The translations under genes were made by a program, and so were the position numbers. From positions 7,664 to 71,663 of the forward strand of contig CAZLEI010000005.1 in NCBI GenBank assembly GCA_964558505.1: a stretch of 64,000 nt of DNA, in the 5' to 3' direction. Origin of the DNA: CAYMPW01 sp964558505. GTDB lineage: Archaea; Thermoplasmatota; Thermoplasmata; Methanomassiliicoccales; Methanomethylophilaceae. The notes beneath the pieces are model-generated. The model saw only the letters and a program-made list of their open reading frames with translations, made no database searches and had not been told where the DNA came from. Below, piece by piece: positions 51,580-60,591 of this stretch. Within the stretch, counting starts at the first letter, position 1; each line of letters begins with the position of its first letter.

Positions 51580-51903
51580 TTCATCAACTCACTTGAATGA
51601 TTGAACAATTGTATAACTGTTCAATATTTAACGGTTACCTGAACAGCCAGCCGGATATCGGATGCGGGAACCCATCGCATCTCGGACGTCAGATGAATCC
51701 GGGGTGCCCGGAGCCCGTTCCCACATGTTCCGCCATGGATCCTGATGTGGATCCCCGAAGACGTGCATATGGCCCGAAGATCGGTATCGATGGAACACCG
51801 GCAGGGCGGCCGGGAACAAGAAGGATAAGGGAACGGAAGAGACCGGCAGACGATGTCAGGCGCCTGCCGGAGTTTGGACCGTGGTTCGATCCTGGGTCCC
51901 GGC
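51580..51903. other. Intergenic region upstream of ArsR operon
   Basis: 324 bases without a credible gene. They hold the ArsR operator/promoter at the left end. The rest is GC-rich with no codon structure or repeat that I could support. Confidence 0.5.
51601..51624 (-). promoter_or_regulatory. Candidate ArsR/SmtB operator
   Basis: TTGAACA-N10-TGTTCAA is a perfect 7-bp inverted repeat starting 21 nt before the arsR ATG, with the at-rich tatttaa beside it as TATA. The TGAACA/TGTTCA arms are the usual ArsR-family pattern, so repression by the encoded sensor is likely. Confidence 0.7.
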
Positions 51904-52890
51904 TCACCACTTCCTGCCGTACAGCACGAGGCAGACGATGATCAACGATATCGAGGCGCCCACCACGGACAGCATGGCCAATGTCGCGGTGCCGTCGTCC
52001 TCCGGCGGATCGTCCACCGGGGTGCATATCACGGACACGGACGTGTCCTTCGAGACGCCGGATATCGAATACTGCGAACCGCCGAGGTACTTCACCGTCG
52101 CATCGGACGCGTCCACGTCCGTCAATGAGTATCCGGGAAGGACATTGATGCTGAATACTATCGAATCGGAACCCGTCACGGTGAAAGACGTCCCCGCCGA
52201 ACACGATACCGTGTAGCCGATGCCGCCGGACAGGGAGACCTTGTGCGTCGATGTCGGTGGCGGGGATGGAACAGTCTGGACCATCCAATGGGAACCGTCG
52301 TGCCTGTACGTCTTCCCTGCACGGTCCGCGCCTGTGAGCACGCCACCGCCATCTCCGTACAGGGTTCCGCCCGTCGTGTTCCCGGCCTCCGCGGACAGGA
52401 CCAGGGTCTTACCATAAGCGCCCGCGTATCCGCATACAGCAGCGAGGTCGACACTTCCGGACGATGATATCGTTATCTTCGTCAACCGGCCCTCATCCAT
52501 GCCAATCAGCATCCATTTCCCGAGATTATCCCCGCCGGTCAGATAGCCTGCGGGTGTGCTCCCGGTCACGGTGACGGATGTCAGGCCGGTGCAATTCTGA
52601 AACGCTCCGAAGCCGATGGATGTGATGCCCGACGGGATGTCGATGGACGTCAGGCCGGTGCAACCGCGGAACGTATTGGCGCCGATGGATGTTACGGTCG
52701 ACGGGATGTCGATGGACGTCAGGCCAGTGCATCTTTGAAACACTCCAAAGCCGATGGATGTGACGCCCGACGGGATGTCGATGGACGTCAGGCCGGTGCA
52801 GCCGAAGAACGCATTGCTGCCGAAAGATGTGACGCCCGACGGGACTGTTATTGCTCCGGTCTTACCTGTGGGACATGCTATGACGATTGT

Positions 52891-52945
52891 TTTTGCACTG
52901 TTCAAGAGTAGCCCATTTTCCGATTTGTAGTTCATATTGCCGGCA
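52891..52945. repeat. 55-bp direct repeat, copy 1, abutting the N gap
   Basis: Identical to 53046-53100 over 55 bases. The pair immediately flanks the 100-N gap. The repeat encodes part of the LRR unit (KSENGLLLNSAK), so tandem repeats have probably collapsed in assembly. Confidence 0.9.
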
Positions 52946-53045
52946 NNNNNNNNNNNNNNNNNNNNNNNNNNNNNNNNNNNNNNNNNNNNNNNNNNNNNNN
53001 NNNNNNNNNNNNNNNNNNNNNNNNNNNNNNNNNNNNNNNNNNNNN
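52946..53045. other. Assembly gap (100 Ns)
   Basis: Exactly 100 unknown bases, a conventional scaffold-gap placeholder, between two identical 55-bp repeats. Confidence 0.98.
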
Positions 53046-53100
53046 TTTTGCACTGTTCAAGAGTAGCCCATTTTCCGATTTGTAGTTCATATTGCCGGCA
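53046..53100. repeat. 55-bp direct repeat, copy 2, abutting the N gap
   Basis: Second identical copy, on the other side of the gap. A more diverged third copy lies at about 53285-53342. Confidence 0.9.
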
Positions 53101-53245
53101 ACGACATCGAATCCTGATCCGCCGCAATTCGAAAACGCTCTATCTCCGATAGATGTTACGCCAGCAGGAATCGTCAGCGGTCCCGTGAGCCCGGTGCAAC
53201 CAGAAAACGCTAAGATGGCGATGGATGTTACGGTCGACGGGATTG

Positions 53246-53749
53246 TTATGGCTCCGGTCTTACCGTGGGACACGCTATGACGGTTGTTTTTGTATTGTCC
53301 AAGAGCAGCCCATTTACCGATTTGTAGCTCGCACTGCCGGCAGCGACAACGAATCCTGATCCGCCGCAACCCAAGAACGCATAGTCACCGATGGATGTTA
53401 CGCTAGCAGGAATCGTCAGCGGTCCCGTGAGCCCGGTGCAACCGAAAAACGCATTGTCGCCGATGGTTGTTACGCTGTCATCGATGACGACGGACGTTAT
53501 CGTCGTATTCTGGTAGACAGGGGATCTAGATCCTGAGACTAATGTGAAGTTGTGCATCGGCCCGGTTCCCGATATGGTCAATGTCGTCCCGCTGATGGTA
53601 TGTGTGAGACTCGAACCGAAACTCGTGTAATCTGCATCCGTGTCATCATCGGAGGATGCGGATGCTACGCAGAACATCGCAGACACCGCCACTAGGATGG
53701 CGACAGCGGCCACGACCGATGACCGTCTTCCTATGGTCTTCGACGTCAT
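53246..53749 (-). pseudogene. BspA-like surface protein, N-terminal part (frameshifted)
   Basis: Starts at ATG 53749 with GGAGG eight bases upstream. A basic leader is followed by a signal helix (SSVVAAVAILVAVSAMFCVASAS), an acidic Ser/Asp linker, and the first LRR units (TTIGDNAFFGCTGLTG). The frame then fails near 53265: where sister repeats encode IACPTGKTGAI, this copy has one base fewer and runs to a stop at 53246. The following LRR continues in another frame, so this and 51904-53275 are one gene. A real mutation or a sequencing error next to a repeat-rich gap are both possible. Confidence 0.7.
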
Positions 53750-54369
53750 CCTGATGCCTCCGGGACGCTGTCCTCCCCGGATCCGCGGCCGGAGATGCAA
53801 CGACTGCGGAAAGCAGCTACCGATCCGATCGCCGTCATTGCACCGCCCCCGGAACAGAGGAGGTCTCCGAACGGCGGACGCGACGTGGATATTCCCCGCC
53901 AACGAATAACCCGATAGTCCTCGGACATGCACATTCGGCTCTGATATCATGACAGCCTTCGGCACCGCATGCCGCCGTCGGCAGAACAGCACCGCGCTCC
54001 CTGCCCCCCCGAACAGTTGCTGCGGGAAGACGACGGTCGAATACCATCCTATCATCTGCTCTCGCCTTCATTCGATACCTCCGTCAGAGACTTATCTGTT
54101 ACCACGGTATCGATTTATCAATCTGCCTGAACGACCGTGGAATTCGTATGTGGGTCCCGAGGTCGTCCCTCGCGCCCCGGCATCCATGTCCGGAAAGAAA
54201 CAGGACACCCGAATAGACCGATAAGCCGATGATGCCCTGGTCCCGGATGGATCTTCTTCGGCAACATAAGCGGAAACGGAGTCCGGAGATGCCCCGGGCC
54301 CCGCTTGCCGCACGGACCTCCGCAAGCTGCCGAGAGCGGGTGTTTTATCGGAGGAACACGATAGGACCG
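53750..54369. other. Intergenic region between BspA-like gene and cysE
   Basis: 620 bases upstream of two divergent genes. Open frames here lack codon bias, motifs and start signals, so I call none. A tgttttatcg TATA-like box at 54341 serves cysE. Confidence 0.5.
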
Positions 54370-55020
54370 ATGATGAAGATAGATCCCGAGGACCTCGCGG
54401 CTGTGATGGAGAGAGACCCCGCAATCGTCGATGAGAATGACGCGATCAAGTACCACACGGGACTGCATGCCGTGTCCATGTACAGGGAGAGCCATGAGCT
54501 CTGGGTCGCCGGCAGGAAGGACGAGGCCAGGGCGATCAACTACGAGGCCCACAAGCTCACCGGATGCGACATACACCCGGGTGCCACCGTCGGGAAGCGG
54601 TTCTTCATCGACCATGCCACGGGCGTGGTGATCGGCGAGACCGCCGTCATCGGCGACGACGTGACCCTCTACCAGGGCGTGACCCTGGGCGGAGTGTCGT
54701 TCAACAAGGGCAAGAGGCACCCTACCCTCGGCAACCAGGTCGTCTGCGGTGCCGGGGCGATCATCCTCGGGAACATAACCATAGGGAACAACGTGCGCAT
54801 AGGCGCCGGGTCCGTGGTCATAAAGGACGTGCCCGACGACTGCACGGTCGTCGGAATACCCGGCAAGGTCACCAAGCGCAAGGGCCACGCCGTCTGCCCG
54901 GAGAACGAGCTGAAGCACAACGACCTCCCCGACCCCGTCAAGGAGAAGTTCTCCGAGATGGAGAGGGAGATCAGGGAGCTCAGGGCGCGCGTGGACGAGC
55001 TGACGGACGGGAAGAAGTGA
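54370..55020 (+). CDS. cysE: Serine O-acetyltransferase
   Basis: Makes O-acetylserine for cysteine synthesis. A 216-residue protein: helical N-terminus with the HTGLHAVSMYRESHELW segment, then a left-handed beta-helix of hexapeptide repeats (GCDIHPGATVGKRFFIDHA, with catalytic HPGA histidine and IDHATG, then GETAVIGDDVTLYQGVTLGG and NKGKRHPTLGNQV). It ends in a coiled-coil tail. Two ATG codons at 54370/54373; a TATA-like box about 25 nt upstream suggests a leaderless message. It converges with chlD. Confidence 0.94.
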   Translation: MMKIDPEDLAAVMERDPAIVDENDAIKYHTGLHAVSMYRESHELWVAGRKDEARAINYEAHKLTGCDIHPGATVGKRFFIDHATGVVIGETAVIGDDVTLYQGVTLGGVSFNKGKRHPTLGNQVVCGAGAIILGNITIGNNVRIGAGSVVIKDVPDDCTVVGIPGKVTKRKGHAVCPENELKHNDLPDPVKEKFSEMEREIRELRARVDELTDGKK

Positions 55021-55035
55021 CCCGCCCGGGCATCC

Positions 55036-56886
55036 TCATACGGCGGACGACCTCAGGTCGTCGAGCCTGTAGTACTGCGCCCTGAGCGCTTCGGCCAGCA
55101 GGAGCGCCTTGTCCGTCCGGTTGCGTTTGGACGACGTGTCCACCACGATCCACTCCACGCCCGGCACCGATATGCGGGACGCTATCCCGATGGCCTCGTC
55201 GAAGGGGTCCGCCCCTTCGTCCATGCTGATGTTGGCGGACGCGTCGGTCATCAGCACTACGTAGCACCTCTCGGACTTGTGGCCGTGGACGTATCCGCGC
55301 ATGTAGCCCTCGGAATAGACCAGCGCCCTGCTGAGCGGCGTCCTCTCCCCGGTCTGGAGGTCGGTCAGCAGCTTGGACACGCAATCCACCGACCTCGTTG
55401 GCGTGAGCAGCATGCCGACCTCCTTCTCGTTGAACGTCATGAGGCCGACCCTGTCGCGTTTCACGTAATGGTCGGTCAGCATCGACAGCACGGCCGCCTT
55501 CACGGCGGACATGCGGCTCCTGATGACCAGGGACCCGCTGTTGTCTATCATGAACAGGAACGTGCAGGACGGGCGCGTCTCGCGGACCTTCTCCCTGATG
55601 TCCTGCTTCTCTATCCTCAGCGGCGAGCCGGGGCCGCAGCCCCTGGCCGCCTGGCACGGGGCGGCGGCGCGCACGGTGGCGTCCAGCGCCAGGTCGGGGT
55701 TCTTCTCCTCGGTCATGCGGGACCTGACGTACCGGCCGGTGCGCCCTCCGTCCTCCATGAACGCGCGCTTCATCCTGTTGCCGCCGAGCGTGGACGCGCC
55801 CGACTCCTGATCCATGATGTCCACGGTCTCGAAGGTCTTCCCGACCTCCAATACCGCCGCCTCTGCCTCTGCGGACATCGGCCTGACCGCCGCGGCTGCC
55901 TCCGCCTCCCCCGCCCCGGGGTCTGCCGCCTCTTCAGCCCGGCGCTCGTCGTGTATGAACCTCTTCATATGGGTGCCCGAGAAGAATTTCACCTGCTCTT
56001 CGTCCGCCTTCTTCCGTCTCGGCCTGCCCGACCTGCGGTGCTGCATGCAGAGGCGCATGGCCTCCGTCGCATCGGCCGATGTGACCTCATCACGGGAATC
56101 GAGGGCCGCGAGCGTCTTCGCCACACGGATGGTCGACAGCTCCCCCCTGTACCCCTGGGAACCGAGTTCCGAACATGATTCGACGATCACCCTGAGCACG
56201 GATCCCGGGAGGACGACGGATCCGAGGTCCTCCGTTGCGCGGGCGATCCTGCGGGCGACCTCCCCATCCTGCTCCAGATAGAGCGCGGCGATGGCGTCGG
56301 GGTCCTCCCCTGCCCTCCGATTGATGTTCATCACGGCCTCGCGGCCGACGGCATCCCGGCATCCGGGAACGGTGACGCAGATGTCGAAGCAATCCGCCAG
56401 CTTGGAATCGATGCGGGGCTCGGACGTGTTGACCGTCGCCACCACCGTGACATCGCAGCCGTACGATGCGGAGAGGCCCTCCCTCTCCACCAGCACCTCT
56501 CCGGACGCCACGGCGTTCATGAGCGATGTCATGACGCGGCGGTCGAACAGGTTGACGTCGTCTATGCACAGGAAACCGCCCGATGCACGTTGGATCAGGC
56601 TCTCCTGCATCTGCATCGTGCCGTCCTTCAGGGCGCTGTCCAGGTCCAGGCAGCCGAAGAGCTGCTCCTCGGTCACGTTCTGCGGCACCGTCACCGCCTT
56701 CGTCCCGGGCAGCATGCCCGCGAGTGCGCGCACCAGCACCGTCTTCCCGGAGCCGCATCCTCCTCTTATGAGGACCCCGCGGACCCCGGGGCAGGCCGCG
56801 GCGCAGACCAGTGCCCTCTTGGCGTCGTCCATTCCCAGGATGGCGGTGAAGGGCAGCGGTCCGGAGGTCAGTATCCCCTGAGGCAT
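55036..56886 (-). CDS. chlD: Magnesium/cobalt-chelatase-type subunit D (AAA plus VWA)
   Basis: A 616-residue protein of the ChlD/BchD/CobT type. The N-terminal AAA domain has a P-loop variant GGCGSGKTVLV (about 42-52) and IDDVNLFD. A low-complexity Glu/Ala-rich linker follows at about 300-350, and a C-terminal von Willebrand A domain starts FLFMIDNSGSL (about 455; MIDAS DxSxS seen as DNSGS) with TPLSRAL. It pairs with chlI, whose stop it overlaps by 19 nt. In methanogens such pairs support metal insertion into corrins; a large CobN/ChlH subunit is not in this window. Confidence 0.9.
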   Translation of the reverse strand: MPQGILTSGPLPFTAILGMDDAKRALVCAAACPGVRGVLIRGGCGSGKTVLVRALAGMLPGTKAVTVPQNVTEEQLFGCLDLDSALKDGTMQMQESLIQRASGGFLCIDDVNLFDRRVMTSLMNAVASGEVLVEREGLSASYGCDVTVVATVNTSEPRIDSKLADCFDICVTVPGCRDAVGREAVMNINRRAGEDPDAIAALYLEQDGEVARRIARATEDLGSVVLPGSVLRVIVESCSELGSQGYRGELSTIRVAKTLAALDSRDEVTSADATEAMRLCMQHRRSGRPRRKKADEEQVKFFSGTHMKRFIHDERRAEEAADPGAGEAEAAAAVRPMSAEAEAAVLEVGKTFETVDIMDQESGASTLGGNRMKRAFMEDGGRTGRYVRSRMTEEKNPDLALDATVRAAAPCQAARGCGPGSPLRIEKQDIREKVRETRPSCTFLFMIDNSGSLVIRSRMSAVKAAVLSMLTDHYVKRDRVGLMTFNEKEVGMLLTPTRSVDCVSKLLTDLQTGERTPLSRALVYSEGYMRGYVHGHKSERCYVVLMTDASANISMDEGADPFDEAIGIASRISVPGVEWIVVDTSSKRNRTDKALLLAEALRAQYYRLDDLRSSAV

Positions 56887-57896
56887 CTTATCAGGTCCTC
56901 TTTCTTCAGCACTGCCTCTTCGAACGGGCCCTTCTTCAAACGGTGGGTGAGCACCATGGGCGCCACGGAGACGAGGTCCGCCTCGGTCACCGATGTCCTG
57001 CCGTCGAGGGCCGCATTCGCTTTCGCCACCTTCATGAGCGCTATGTCCGCCCTGTGTCCCTCTATCTTGAATCTTATAGATATCAGAGCAATGGAATGGA
57101 CCGTGCGGTCGTCGACCTCCACGTCCGGGAGCAGCGCCCTCGCACGGACGATCCTGTCCCCGAGCGCCGCGGTATCGGCCAAACAGGACTCCAGGTACCC
57201 CTCGGGGTCGGAGTCGAACTCCAGCCTGCGCCTGATGACCTCCATCCTGGTATCGATGTCCGTCTCGCCCCTGATGTCCACGGACAGGCCGAACCTGTCG
57301 AGGAGCTGGGGCCTGAGGGACCCTTCCTCGGGGTTCATCGAACCGACGAGGACGAACCTTGCGGGATGGCTGAACGAAACCCCCTCCCTCTCGACGTAGT
57401 TCACGCCCATGGCCGCGGAATCCAGCAGGAGGTCCACTATGTGGTCGTCCAGAAGGTTCACCTCATCCACATAGAGGAGGTTGCCGTTCGCCTGGGCGAG
57501 GACGCCGCCCTCGAACTTCTTCTCGCCCGTCCTCAGGACGTGCTCGATGTCCAGGCTCCCCGATATCCTGTCCTCGGTCGCGCTGAGCGGAAGCTCCACG
57601 ACCCTCATGCGCCTGCGCTCCGATTCCAATGCGCCCTCGGAGTGCCTCGCCCTGCACGCCTCGCACATGTGGCGCGGCGATGACGGGTCGCAGTGGAACG
57701 GGCATCCCTTCGACGATCCCACTTCCGGGAGCACCTGTCCGAGGGAGCGGACCGTCGTTGACTTCGCCGTTCCCTTCTCCCCCTTCAGCAGCACTCCGCC
57801 GATCGTGGGGTCCACTATGTTCAGCAGCAGGGCCTTCTTCATCTCCTCCTGTCCGACTATCCTGACGAACGGGAACACGGCTTGTTCTCCAACCAT
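56868..57896 (-). CDS. chlI: Magnesium/cobalt-chelatase-type subunit I (AAA ATPase)
   Basis: A 342-residue AAA+ motor subunit. Walker A GEKGTAKST (about 39-47), Walker B LLYVDEVNLLDDH, and the ChlI signature segments CPFHCDPSSPRHMCEAC and FVLVGSMNPEEGSLRPQLLDRFGL are present. The ATG at 57896 is chosen because AGAAAGGAGATC lies at the proper distance; an in-frame TTG at 57929 is unlikely. It drives ATP-dependent metal chelation with ChlD. Divergent from mttB across a 461-nt interval. Confidence 0.92.
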   Translation of the reverse strand: MVGEQAVFPFVRIVGQEEMKKALLLNIVDPTIGGVLLKGEKGTAKSTTVRSLGQVLPEVGSSKGCPFHCDPSSPRHMCEACRARHSEGALESERRRMRVVELPLSATEDRISGSLDIEHVLRTGEKKFEGGVLAQANGNLLYVDEVNLLDDHIVDLLLDSAAMGVNYVEREGVSFSHPARFVLVGSMNPEEGSLRPQLLDRFGLSVDIRGETDIDTRMEVIRRRLEFDSDPEGYLESCLADTAALGDRIVRARALLPDVEVDDRTVHSIALISIRFKIEGHRADIALMKVAKANAALDGRTSVTEADLVSVAPMVLTHRLKKGPFEEAVLKKEDLIRCLRGY

Positions 57897-58077
57897 ACTT
57901 GCGATCTCCTTTCTATACCGATCCCGCAATGCCGGCGGTCAACCACCTATACAAAAACATTGCTGTGGTACCGAGTAGGTCCACGGCGTATATAATATTG
58001 AGGTATCATTTTTTTAATTGATATCTACACAAAAATATGATGAGTCAACAATCCTTTTGAAGACGACTCAACAAATC

Positions 58078-58085
58078 TTATATAG
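58078..58085 (+). promoter_or_regulatory. TATA box of mttBC
   Basis: ttatatag in AT-rich DNA. Initiation about 25 nt later (near 58108) would give a leader of about 250 nt before the mttB ATG. Confidence 0.55.
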
Positions 58086-58149
58086 TGAAAAAACATGACA
58101 AAACCTGCAACAGTTGAAGCCAAAACTGGTGCAAAGGACAGGAACGGCG

Positions 58150-58350
58150 TGTTCTGAGGCATGAAAATGCCTTTGATAACACGTAAGTATGAATCAGTAA
58201 CACTGATTCGTGCGGACCGACAGCTGTTCCCGGTGCCGCGTGACGCACATGTCACGCGGCCGACCTGCGCACCCGAAAGAAGTTGTTCGCCGAGACAGGT
58301 TGGATGCAACTGCCGCCCTATTACCACCGGGGCGGCAGTTGCAAAGGAGG
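58150..58350 (+). ncRNA. Structured 5' leader of mttB with four consecutive hairpins
   Basis: Four perfect stems follow one another. H1 58157-58172 is AGGCAT-gaaa-ATGCCT, with a GNRA loop. H2 58191-58209 is GAATCAGT-aac-ACTGATTC. H3 58235-58260 is a 10-bp stem GCCGCGTGAC/GTCACGCGGC with a 6-nt loop. H4 58305-58343 is a 14-bp stem, TGCAACTGCCGCCC paired with GGGCGGCAGTTGCA, with an 11-nt loop. H4 ends at the first base of the Shine-Dalgarno AAAGGAGG (58343-58350). AGTTG at 58281-58285 could pair instead with CAACT in the 5' arm of H4. This looks like a regulatory RNA leader; its ligand or protein partner is unknown. Confidence 0.6.
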
Positions 58351-58357
58351 AAGAAAA

Positions 58358-59863
58358 ATGAGAGACTGTAAACTTAACAAGTATCCCGGAAGGGTCAAGA
58401 TGAACGGCATCAAACTCGAGCTGTTCACCGAGGACGACCTCCGCGAGATCGATTATGCGACCAAAGACGTGCTTTCCACCTACGGAGTGCAGGTCTCCGA
58501 CGAAGAGGGACTCAAGCTCTTCGCGGACGCCGGCTGCGAAGTGGACTTCAAGACCAAGATGGTCAAGATCCCGACGAAGCTCGTCAACCAGGCACTCGCC
58601 ACCGTCCCTAAGAAGTTCTACCTGTACGGAAGGGAAGAGAAGAACACCGTCGAGCAGATGCACAAGGGAAGGGTCCACTTCACCTGCTTCGGAACCGGAA
58701 TCCAGATGTGCGACTACCTGGGAGACGGCAAATACGAGACCAGGGACTCCACCGAGGCCGACCTCGCCAACTGCGCGAAGCTCGTCGACTGGGCGGAGAA
58801 CATCAGCTACTTCTCCCTCGCAGTGTCCGCAAGGGACTGGGCAGGCGTCGGAGCGGAGGACGTCCACGAGATGATGACCTCCATAAAGAACACCACCAAG
58901 CACTTCCACCACATCGACCCCGTCGCGGAGAACGTCGATTTCTACTGGGAGATCCTCAAGGCCTACTACGGCGGCGACGAGAAGATGGCACGCGACAAGC
59001 CCATCATGTCCATGCTCGTGTGCCCCACCAGCCCCCTGGAGATCAGCCACAACGCTGCCCAGGTCATCATCAAAGGAGCAAGGTACGGCATACCCGTCAA
59101 CGTCCTCAGCATGGCGATGGCCGGCGGATCCTCGCCCATATTCCTCGCCGGAACCCTCGTGACGCACAACGCGGAGATCCTGTCCGGACTCGTCCTGAGC
59201 CAGCTCGCCTGCCCCGGAGCGAAGGTCCTCTACGGAAGCTCCACGACCACCTTCGACCTCAAGAGGGGAACTGCGCCCGTCGGATCACCCGAGCTCGGGC
59301 TCATCAGCGCCTCTGTTGCAAAACTCGGACAGTACTACGGACTGCCCGTATTCGTCGCCGGCATGTAGACTGACGCCAAGGTACCTGACTCCCAGGCCGC
59401 ACACGAGAAGACCATCACCTCGATCCTTCCCGCAATGGCCGGAGCCAACTCCATCTACGGATCTGGTATGCTTGAGCTCGGACAGACGTTCTCGATGGAA
59501 CAGCTGGTAATAGACAACGATATGATCTCCATGGAGCGCAAGGTCCTCGAGGGCATCCCCGTGACCGACGAGACCATGGCCGTCGACTCGATCAAGGAGA
59601 TCGGCGTAGGCAACGACTTCCTCGGCCACATGTCGACGATGGAGCACTTCGAGTCCGCATCGGACCCCGCAGTCTTCGACCGCACGATGCTCGGCGAGTG
59701 GAAGAGCAACGGATCCAAGAACGCAGTCGAGAGAGCGCACGAGATCGTCGTGGACGTCATGGCGAACCACGTCGTCGCACCCATCGAGGCAGACAAACTG
59801 AAAGCAATGGAGGCGATCGTCGCGAAAGCGGATGCAGCCTTCAAATCCAGAAAAAGCGAGTGA
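58358..59863 (+). CDS. mttB: Trimethylamine methyltransferase with in-frame amber (pyrrolysine) codon
   Basis: Transfers a methyl group from trimethylamine to the MttC corrinoid, starting methylotrophic methanogenesis. The frame is interrupted only by TAG at 59366-59368 (residue 337), after VFVAGM, and continues for 165 codons with the same family homology (TDAKVPDSQAAHEKT, SGMLELGQTFSMEQLVID). Full length is 501 residues, the MttB norm, and the amber position is where Methanosarcina MttB has pyrrolysine (about 334). AAAGGAGG lies 7 nt before the ATG. The downstream part should not be annotated as a separate gene. pylS/pylT/pylBCD are not in the window. Confidence 0.95.
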
Positions 59864-59868
59864 TTTAT

Positions 59869-60528
59869 ATGTCCACAGAAGAAATCGCAATGAGGGCCAA
59901 GAAGGCCGTTATGACGTACAACGTCAACGAGTGCAAGAACGTAGCGAACGACGCCATCGCCCAGGGCGCAGACCTCGTCCAGGTCATCTCCCAGGGATAC
60001 ACCGCGGGCATCAACGAGGTAGGAGCCCTCTTCGAAGCGAAGAAGATCTTCCTGCCCCACATCATGGCCGCCGCGAACGCCATGACCGCCGGTCTCGACA
60101 TCCTCACCCCTGAGCTCGAGAAATCCGGTAAATCCGTCGGCGACGGACTCGGAAACCTCGTCATATGCACGATCGAGGGCGACATCCACTCCATCGGAAA
60201 GGACATCGTCGCGATCATGCTGAAGGTCGCCGGATTCAACGTCATCAACATCGGAAGGGACGTCCCCCTCGGGGACATCGTGAAGGCCTGCAAGGACAAC
60301 AACGCCATCGCAGTCGGCACATCCGCCCTCATGACATCCACGATGGTCGGCCAGAAGACCTTCGAGGAGATGATGGTCAAGGCCGGTCTGAAGGACAAGG
60401 TCCTCACCAACGTCGGCGGAGCACCCGTCACCCAGCAGTGGGCAGACGAGATCGGAGCAGACATCTACTCCGAGTCCGCATCCGATGCAGTGGCCAAGTT
60501 CACCGCAGCGGTCAAGGACGCGGCCTGA
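59869..60528 (+). CDS. mttC: Trimethylamine corrinoid protein
   Basis: Methyl carrier between MttB and the MtbA-type CoM methyltransferase. A 219-residue two-domain protein: a helical cap (about 1-85), then a B12-binding Rossmann domain with EGDIHSIGKD (103-112; His107 is the lower cobalt ligand), IGRDVPLGDIV, GTSALMTSTM and GGAPVTQQWADEIGAD. It starts 6 nt after the mttB stop, so it is cotranscribed. It needs the cobamide made by the cbi genes of this window. Confidence 0.95.
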   Translation: MSTEEIAMRAKKAVMTYNVNECKNVANDAIAQGADLVQVISQGYTAGINEVGALFEAKKIFLPHIMAAANAMTAGLDILTPELEKSGKSVGDGLGNLVICTIEGDIHSIGKDIVAIMLKVAGFNVINIGRDVPLGDIVKACKDNNAIAVGTSALMTSTMVGQKTFEEMMVKAGLKDKVLTNVGGAPVTQQWADEIGADIYSESASDAVAKFTAAVKDAA

Positions 60529-60567
60529 TCCCAGGACGCGCATATGCCATTGCCCACGTGAGTGGGG

Positions 60568-60591
60568 CGGGCCCGCAGAGATGCGGGCCCG
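60568..60591 (+). terminator. GNRA-capped hairpin after mttC
   Basis: CGGGCCCGCA-gaga-TGCGGGCCCG is a perfect 10-bp stem closed by a GAGA tetraloop, 40 nt after the mttC stop. There is no T-tract directly after it, so it may stabilise the 3' end rather than terminate transcription. Confidence 0.55.

Larger units (their letters stand above)
51904..53275 (-). pseudogene. BspA-like leucine-rich-repeat surface protein, C-terminal part (assembly gap inside)
   Basis: This is the downstream part of the gene beginning at 53749. It holds LRR_5 (BspA-like) repeats with the pattern GCTGLTSIDIPSGVTSIG, then a beta-rich segment, an SLSGGIGYTVSCSAG domain, and a C-terminal helix (LAMLSVVGASISLIIVCLVLYG) with a KW end. 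Inside it, 52946-53045 are Ns, so the frame across the gap is unknown. The sequence before the gap (53046-53275) and after it (51904-52945) read in different frames. Likely an intact surface adhesin in the cell; the break may be an assembly artefact. Confidence 0.7.

Noticed and set aside
53750..54055. N-terminal extension of the BspA-like protein
   Set aside because: The extra 102 residues lack codon bias, precede a clear signal peptide, and the ATG at 53749 has its own GGAGG.
58299..58304. TTGGA half-site of the cobalamin palindrome inside the mttB leader
   Set aside because: Only a half-site, within hairpin-forming RNA sequence and without a CCAA partner at the right distance; probably chance.
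59435..59863. Separate gene for the 3' part of mttB
   Set aside because: The ATG is internal; homology is continuous across the amber codon, so this is the C-terminal part of MttB.
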